From positions 1 to 17,680 of the forward strand of contig JBBITW010000061.1 of the NCBI GenBank assembly GCA_037440525.1: a DNA stretch of 17,680 bases, given 5' to 3'. Source of the DNA: JBBITW01 sp037440525 (GTDB lineage Bacteria; Desulfobacterota; BSN033; UBA1163). How positions within the stretch are numbered: position 1 is the stretch's first letter; each line of letters begins with the position of its first letter. This document shows positions 14,725 to 17,680 of the stretch, one piece after another. The notes below the pieces were generated by a model, which saw only the letters and a program-made list of their open reading frames with translations, made no database searches and was not told where the DNA came from. A program made the translations under genes and the position numbers.

Positions 14725-15063
14725 CTATTTATTGTATTCTTCAAGAATCTTTCCTGTTCGGCCTTTCTCAACAATTTCATCCATTTTAGGCCCCAAATCA
14801 ACGCCTAACTCTCTCATTCTCTTCTTTGCCCATAAACCAATATTTCTTGTATCTTTATAAAAATCATCTCCTCTTGGTTTTGAGGTGTCGAAATTTGCCA
14901 GCCTTGATTCTTCAGTCTGGTGGACTGCGAATGAAGAAACTAACTTGGTCAAATTTTTACTATTGCAAAATTTGCACCTTACTTTATTTATTTCTTTTAA
15001 ATTTAAAAAAAGCTGGCTAAATTCTTTGTGACAGTCATTGCAAAGATATTCATAAATTGGCAT
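14725..15063 (-). CDS. FmdB-type zinc-ribbon protein
   Basis: A 112-residue protein with an N-terminal zinc ribbon of the FmdB/CxxC-SSSS family: MPIYEYLCNDCHKEF ... VRCKFCNS, with ligands C8, C11, C30 and C33, followed by a strand that usually reads 'L.K..S' (LTKLVSSFAV). The C-terminal half (about 48-112) is polar and helical, with FYKDTRNIGLWAKKRMRELG and DEIVEKGRTGKILEE. The family was named for a regulator near formamidase genes, but its biochemical role is not settled. It starts 7 nt after the upstream small gene and ends 17 nt before dnaJ. Confidence 0.85.
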   Translation of the reverse strand: MPIYEYLCNDCHKEFSQLFLNLKEINKVRCKFCNSKNLTKLVSSFAVHQTEESRLANFDTSKPRGDDFYKDTRNIGLWAKKRMRELGVDLGPKMDEIVEKGRTGKILEEYNK

Positions 15064-15070
15064 AATTATT

Positions 15071-15301
15071 TTATTTTCCCTTTTTCTTCTTCTTTATTTC
15101 CTTCTTTTTAATAATTTTTTCCTCGTTTATAGAGTCCTGTTCTTTTACACCATCTGAATTTTCTTCAGGAATATATATTTTATGGCTTACATCAGGGAGT
15201 TTTGATAAATAAATTTCATAATCTTTTTGAGTAATTATACCATCTTTGACATTTTTTTCAATATTTCTTTTGTCAAATTTCTTCCCTTCATCAATATGCA
15301 T
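15071..15301 (-). CDS. Small charged protein with a lysine-rich tail, unknown function
   Basis: I do not recognise this 76-residue protein. The start is chosen by the ribosome binding site: AAGGAG (minus strand, 15313-15308) directly abuts a first ATG at 15307 but lies 6 nt before the second ATG at 15301. The N-terminal half reads MHIDEGKKFDKRNIEKNVKD, then GIITQKDYEIYLSKLPDVS, probably helical. The C-terminal third is acidic, then ends in IIKKKEIKKKKKGK, a basic tail that could bind RNA or other polyanions. There are no cysteines and no membrane segment. As first gene of the operon leading to fmdB-like and dnaJ, with the best ribosome site in that operon, it is probably real. Confidence 0.7.
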   Translation of the reverse strand: MHIDEGKKFDKRNIEKNVKDGIITQKDYEIYLSKLPDVSHKIYIPEENSDGVKEQDSINEEKIIKKKEIKKKKKGK

Positions 15302-15328
15302 AACCATCTCCTTTAAATTGGCAATTAG

Positions 15329-15357
15329 AAATTAGCATAATTTCCCAATCTCATCAA
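15329..15357 (-). promoter_or_regulatory. Candidate promoter of the dnaJ-mobA-pyrKD operon
   Basis: On the minus strand, TTGATG (15357-15352, 4/6 to -35) is followed after 17 bp by TAATTT (15334-15329, 3/6 to -10) with TG one base before it (extended -10 style). It sits about 20 bp before the AAGGAG of the small lysine-rich gene. It is a modest match, supported mainly by position. Confidence 0.35.
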
Positions 15358-15360
15358 GAT

Positions 15361-15470
15361 GGCTGTTTCATTCAAATTTAATATTATTCATGATATATAA
15401 TTAATAACTATTTAATTTTTAAAAGTTTTTTAATATTATATTGTTTTTATAATTTGTATATTTATAAAAG
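15361..15470. other. Very AT-rich spacer between vapC and the dnaJ operon
   Basis: Roughly 85-90% A+T by eye, with runs such as TTTTTAATATTATATTG. No open frame and no GC-rich hairpin that could end vapBC transcription. It may be an upstream (UP-like) region of the dnaJ operon promoter or simply spacer. Confidence 0.5.
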
Positions 15471-15860
15471 CTAACAAATGGTAAACCCTTGTTCTTCAAA
15501 GTCAGGGTCAAAGGCTAAAATCTTTTTCACACCTCTTTTTCTCATAACAACCAAAGTTGTACAATCAATTAGACTAACCCCCTTTCTCCCAAGTTTTTCA
15601 AGCTCTTTTAAAGCCTCCTGATGTATGTTTATATCAATCCATTCTATATTGAATGCCTTAGCATCTCTTAAAAAAAGGAGGGCAGACTGTAATCCGAGTC
15701 TTGCATTTAATAAGGCAGCCGTTTCAACCAATATATAATTGTGTGTTAAAAAGACCTCGCCAGCTTTCAAAGCAAGATCGAATTTTTTCAAGGCATTGGT
15801 ATGATTAGGATCTGCCTTATCTGCCAAAGCATAGATTGCTGAGGTATCGATAAAAATCAT
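15471..15860 (-). CDS. vapC: VapC-type PIN-domain toxin ribonuclease
   Basis: A 129-residue PIN domain, a magnesium-dependent ribonuclease that in this family cleaves RNA and halts translation unless held by its antitoxin. Acidic active-site residues are seen at D5 (MIFIDTSAIYALAD), E46 (LVETAALLN), D99 (VSLIDCTTLVVM) and D118/D120 (AFDPDFEEQGF), the standard order. The start overlaps the antitoxin stop by ATGA, as expected for a coupled pair. The exact RNA target cannot be read from the sequence. Confidence 0.93.
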   Translation of the reverse strand: MIFIDTSAIYALADKADPNHTNALKKFDLALKAGEVFLTHNYILVETAALLNARLGLQSALLFLRDAKAFNIEWIDINIHQEALKELEKLGRKGVSLIDCTTLVVMRKRGVKKILAFDPDFEEQGFTIC

Positions 15861-16108
15861 TTTTGAAAAGCCTCCCTTAGAGCCTCATCATGCCTCTCAG
15901 AGACAGGCTCAAGAAGTCCCTGTTTAGTTCGACCTGCTCCAATAAATGAAAAATCCTTAATAGAAAAAGATGGATGATGATTGGTTTGAAAAATATCTTT
16001 TTCTACTATCTCACGAATAACTTTGGCAATTGACTTTTTTTCTAAAAAGGCTCGATGCCTAAGTATTTCATACACCTCTTCTTGAAATTGGACTTGTGCT
16101 CGTCTCAT
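15857..16108 (-). CDS. vapB: VapB-type ribbon-helix-helix antitoxin
   Basis: An 83-residue antitoxin. The N-terminal RRAQVQFQEEVYEILRHRA and following KKSIAKVIREIVEK form a ribbon-helix-helix DNA-binding domain. The C-terminal part FIGAGRTKQGLLEPVSERHD is the toxin-wrapping segment typical of VapB partners of PIN toxins. I start at the ATG at 16108, which has AAAGGAG on the minus strand with 8 nt spacing; the frame extends to 16147, but those 13 extra residues run back through the ribosome site into the -10 region. It probably represses its own promoter through the inverted repeat at 16138-16163. Confidence 0.9.
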   Translation of the reverse strand: MRRAQVQFQEEVYEILRHRAFLEKKSIAKVIREIVEKDIFQTNHHPSFSIKDFSFIGAGRTKQGLLEPVSERHDEALREAFQK

Positions 16109-16134
16109 ATAAATCTCTCCTTTATTAAAATTTA

Positions 16135-16163
16135 ATATTAACATCATGGTGTAATGATGTCAA
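16135..16163 (-). promoter_or_regulatory. vapBC promoter with consensus -35
   Basis: Minus strand: TTGACA (16163-16158, 6/6), a 17-bp spacer, then TAATAT (16140-16135, 4/6). It lies 27 bp upstream of the vapB start at 16108 and just upstream of the ribosome site. The spacer is filled by an inverted repeat, so a bound repressor would block RNA polymerase directly. Confidence 0.75.
16138..16163. promoter_or_regulatory. Inverted-repeat operator, probable VapB/VapBC binding site
   Basis: TTAACATCAT (16138-16147) and ATGATGTCAA (16154-16163) are reverse complements at 9 of 10 positions (the inner 7, ACATCAT/ATGATGT, are perfect), with a 6-bp centre. It spans the whole -35 to -10 interval. Ribbon-helix-helix antitoxins typically bind such dyads in their own promoters. 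Binding is inferred. Confidence 0.7.
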
Positions 16164-16225
16164 GATTTATTCATTTGTGATAATAATCCTAAAAAAATAT
16201 TGAATTTCAAATTATACATAAAATC

Positions 16226-16450
16226 TAATGCCCCATTCATTCGTGGAATCAGGCAGGGATATCGTAGAAAATTTTATAGCGGAAACCTCAGCTTGTCCCA
16301 TCACTGCAGAATTTCTTATGCACTGGTTAGCTATGATTAGTTGAATGAAATGACTTTTACCAACCCCTTTTTGAAGTGCTCCGCTTTATAAAATTTTCGG
16401 AGATATCCCTGCCTGATTCTAATAGGGTTCCCCACTTCAATGAGGCATTA
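16226..16450. mobile_element. MITE-like element with long imperfect inverted repeats, flanked by TA
   Basis: Left arm 16226-16283 and right arm 16380-16450 are inverted copies: outer TAATGCC-C/T-CATT (11/12), then a 17-bp perfect block AATCAGGCAGGGATATC (16247-16263 against 16402-16418), a 12-bp perfect block GAAAATTTTATA (16267-16278 against 16387-16398), and GCGGA (16279-16283 against 16380-16384). The right arm has about 11 extra bases between the first and second blocks and 2 between the last two. The 96-bp centre is unpaired. Both ends carry TA, as expected of the target duplication of IS630/Tc1-like elements. No transposase is encoded. A large structured RNA or an inverted pair of short repeats are alternatives. 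Confidence 0.65.
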
Positions 16451-16455
16451 ACATG

Positions 16456-16469
16456 AAAATGTACATTTT
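16456..16469. promoter_or_regulatory. Perfect 14-bp palindrome upstream of the radical SAM promoter
   Basis: AAAATGTACATTTT is its own reverse complement and ends 2 bp before the -35 box at 16472. The position suits an operator for a dimeric regulator. In AT-rich DNA such palindromes also arise by chance. Confidence 0.4.
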
Positions 16470-16471
16470 TG

Positions 16472-16501
16472 TTGACAAAATCCTAAAAAGTTTTTAATAA
16501 T
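16472..16501 (+). promoter_or_regulatory. Promoter for the radical SAM gene
   Basis: TTGACA (16472-16477, 6/6) is followed after 18 bp by AATAAT (16496-16501, 5/6); a 17-bp spacer with TAATAA is the alternative. It lies 40 bp before the ATG at 16541 and right after the inverted-repeat element. Confidence 0.6.
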
Positions 16502-16540
16502 AACCGTAGAATTTCTAACGATAAAGGAAATGAGACAAAT

Positions 16541-17680
16541 ATGAAGGTCCTTCTCACCCAACCACCCCATTGTTCGAATTCATTTGTATATAAATCTTCG
16601 ATCCCTGAGCCTTTGGCTTGTGAGATACTTGCCTCTACCATACCTCAACATGATGTAAAGATTTTAGATATGCGTCTTGATAAAAATACCTTATCTAAGG
16701 AAATTGAGAGTTTTCAGCCTGATATAGTGGGAGCGGGGTGCGTAACAGCTGGGTATTATGAATGCATTAAGGTTTTAAAGGAGATAAAAGATTTAAATCC
16801 CAAGATTGTTACTATCGTGGGAGGTCATCACCCAAGTGTTATGCCCCAGGATTTTGCTAAGGAGTTTGTGGATTTCATTGTTCTTGGAGAGGGTGAAAGA
16901 ACTTTTCCTGAGTTGATAGATGCATTGGAATTAAAAAAGGAAGTGTCTGAAGTTAAAGGGCTTGCTGTTCCTAAAGATGGAAAACTAATGTTCACCCCTG
17001 AGAGGCCTCTGATCAACATCGATGAGATGCCAATTCCGAATAGAGATTTAACCTCTAAATATCGCAATCGTTATTTTCGTGGAACCTGGAGGCCGATCGC
17101 CTGTATTATAGGATCCAGAGGGTGCTCCTTTCGTTGCACATTTTGTTGCCAATGGATGCTTAATAAAGGAAAGTATCGAGTGAGATCACCAAAAGTCATT
17201 GTTGAAGAACTGCTTACGATAAAAGAGCCATACGTAACGTTTGTAGACGATAACTCCTGGGAAAATTTTGAATGGGTGGAACATCTTTATTTAGAGATAA
17301 AAGAGGCAAGAATAAAGAAAAATTATCAAATATATGCCAGATCTGATTTGATTATTAAAAAACCCGAATTAATAGAAAAATGGCGTGAGATTGGTCTAAA
17401 GGCCGTGTTAGTGGGTTTTGAGTCTTTTAAGGATGAAGATTTAATCAAACTGAATAAGAAGAGTACGGTTGATAAAAATAATCAAGCCGCAAAGGTTTTA
17501 AAATCGAATGATGTCGGTGTGATTGGATATTTCATGGTTGATCCATCTTATACTGAGGAAGATTTCAAGAGGTTAATTGAATACATCCATGAGTTGGATA
17601 TTGATCAGCCTATCTTTGCGATTCTTACACCTTTTCCAGGGACGAAATTTTACGAAGAGGTGAAAGAACAGCTTATCACA
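16541..17680 (+). CDS. B12-binding-domain radical SAM protein, HpnR-like (partial at right edge)
   Basis: The frame runs from ATG 16541 to the window edge with no stop (380 residues, C-terminus missing). The N-terminal about 1-140 residues are a cobalamin-binding-type Rossmann domain (MKVLLTQPPH, DIVGAGCVTAGYYE, IVGGHHPSVMPQDF, VLGEGERTFPELIDAL). The radical SAM domain follows, with the 4Fe-4S ligands C195-x3-C199-x2-C202 (CSFRCTFC), plus an adjacent C203. FVDDNSW, VGFESF and ILTPFPGTKFYEE are typical later strands. Such enzymes use a 5'-deoxyadenosyl radical, often with methylcobalamin, to methylate or rearrange unreactive carbons. The RGTWRPIACIIGSRGC and CCQWM stretch reminds me of hopanoid C-3 methylases (HpnR), but this is a memory-based resemblance; other class B methyltransferases remain possible. 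GAGA lies 5 nt before the start. Confidence 0.88.
   Translation, partial: MKVLLTQPPHCSNSFVYKSSIPEPLACEILASTIPQHDVKILDMRLDKNTLSKEIESFQPDIVGAGCVTAGYYECIKVLKEIKDLNPKIVTIVGGHHPSVMPQDFAKEFVDFIVLGEGERTFPELIDALELKKEVSEVKGLAVPKDGKLMFTPERPLINIDEMPIPNRDLTSKYRNRYFRGTWRPIACIIGSRGCSFRCTFCCQWMLNKGKYRVRSPKVIVEELLTIKEPYVTFVDDNSWENFEWVEHLYLEIKEARIKKNYQIYARSDLIIKKPELIEKWREIGLKAVLVGFESFKDEDLIKLNKKSTVDKNNQAAKVLKSNDVGVIGYFMVDPSYTEEDFKRLIEYIHELDIDQPIFAILTPFPGTKFYEEVKEQLIT

Noticed and set aside
15308..15470. CIRCE heat-shock operator upstream of the dnaJ operon
   Set aside because: TTAGC and AT-rich repeats are present, but no TTAGCACTC-N9-GAGTGCTAA dyad.
16109..16540. CRISPR array, tRNA or riboswitch in the largest gene-free stretch
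   Set aside because: No regularly spaced direct repeats, no tRNA cloverleaf and no recognisable cobalamin or SAM riboswitch motifs; the stretch is explained by the vapBC promoter, the inverted-repeat element and the radical SAM promoter.
16828..17067. Minus-strand frame opposite the radical SAM gene
   Set aside because: It lies wholly inside a well-supported coding frame and shows no recognisable domain.

Overview
The window looks like a piece of a low-GC, Gram-negative bacterial genome, most likely an uncultured anaerobe of the Desulfobacterota/Nitrospirota type. This is an inference: an outer-membrane secretin implies a diderm cell, the PyrK/PyrD pair is the NAD-linked dihydroorotate dehydrogenase common in anaerobes, and a run of ten N inside pilM points to a scaffolded (probably metagenomic) assembly. 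No 16S rRNA or tRNA is present to fix the taxon.

Layout. (1) 2-2907, plus strand: the 3' end of a CheW-like coupling protein, a soluble PAS histidine kinase of the NtrB type, and an NtrC-family sigma-54 activator whose start overlaps the kinase stop. (2) 3072-8736, plus strand: a complete type IV pilus alignment operon pilM-N-O-P-Q with tight or overlapping junctions and good ribosome binding sites. PilM is interrupted by the assembly gap, but its C-terminus can be read in another frame after the gap. (3) 15301-8793, minus strand: eight closely packed genes, in transcription order a small lysine-rich protein, an FmdB-type zinc ribbon, dnaJ, mobA, a large secreted or membrane-anchored TPR protein, rimI-like, pyrK and pyrD. 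This run converges on the pil operon. (4) 16108-15471, minus strand: a vapBC-type toxin-antitoxin pair with a good promoter whose spacer holds a near-perfect inverted repeat, the probable VapB operator. (5) 16226-16450: an imperfect terminal-inverted-repeat element of about 225 bp flanked by TA, resembling a MITE. (6) 16541 to the right edge, plus strand: the N-terminal 380 residues of a B12-binding-domain radical SAM protein with its own promoter and a 14-bp palindrome just upstream of the -35 box.

How the genes fit together. PilM (cytoplasmic actin-like), PilN and PilO (inner membrane), PilP (lipoprotein) and PilQ (secretin) form the trans-envelope channel of a type IVa pilus. The CheW/kinase/activator set upstream is a plausible regulator of pili or surface motility, but no sigma-54 site was found in front of pilM. 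The minus-strand operon mixes protein folding, cofactor assembly, N-terminal acetylation and pyrimidine synthesis. Its start sites mostly lack clear Shine-Dalgarno sequences, unlike those of the pil operon.

No wholly new multigene system stands out. The least ordinary items are the TA-flanked inverted-repeat element, the vapBC operator, the radical SAM enzyme, the triple-AMIN PilQ with a lipobox, and the small lysine-rich gene heading the dnaJ operon.
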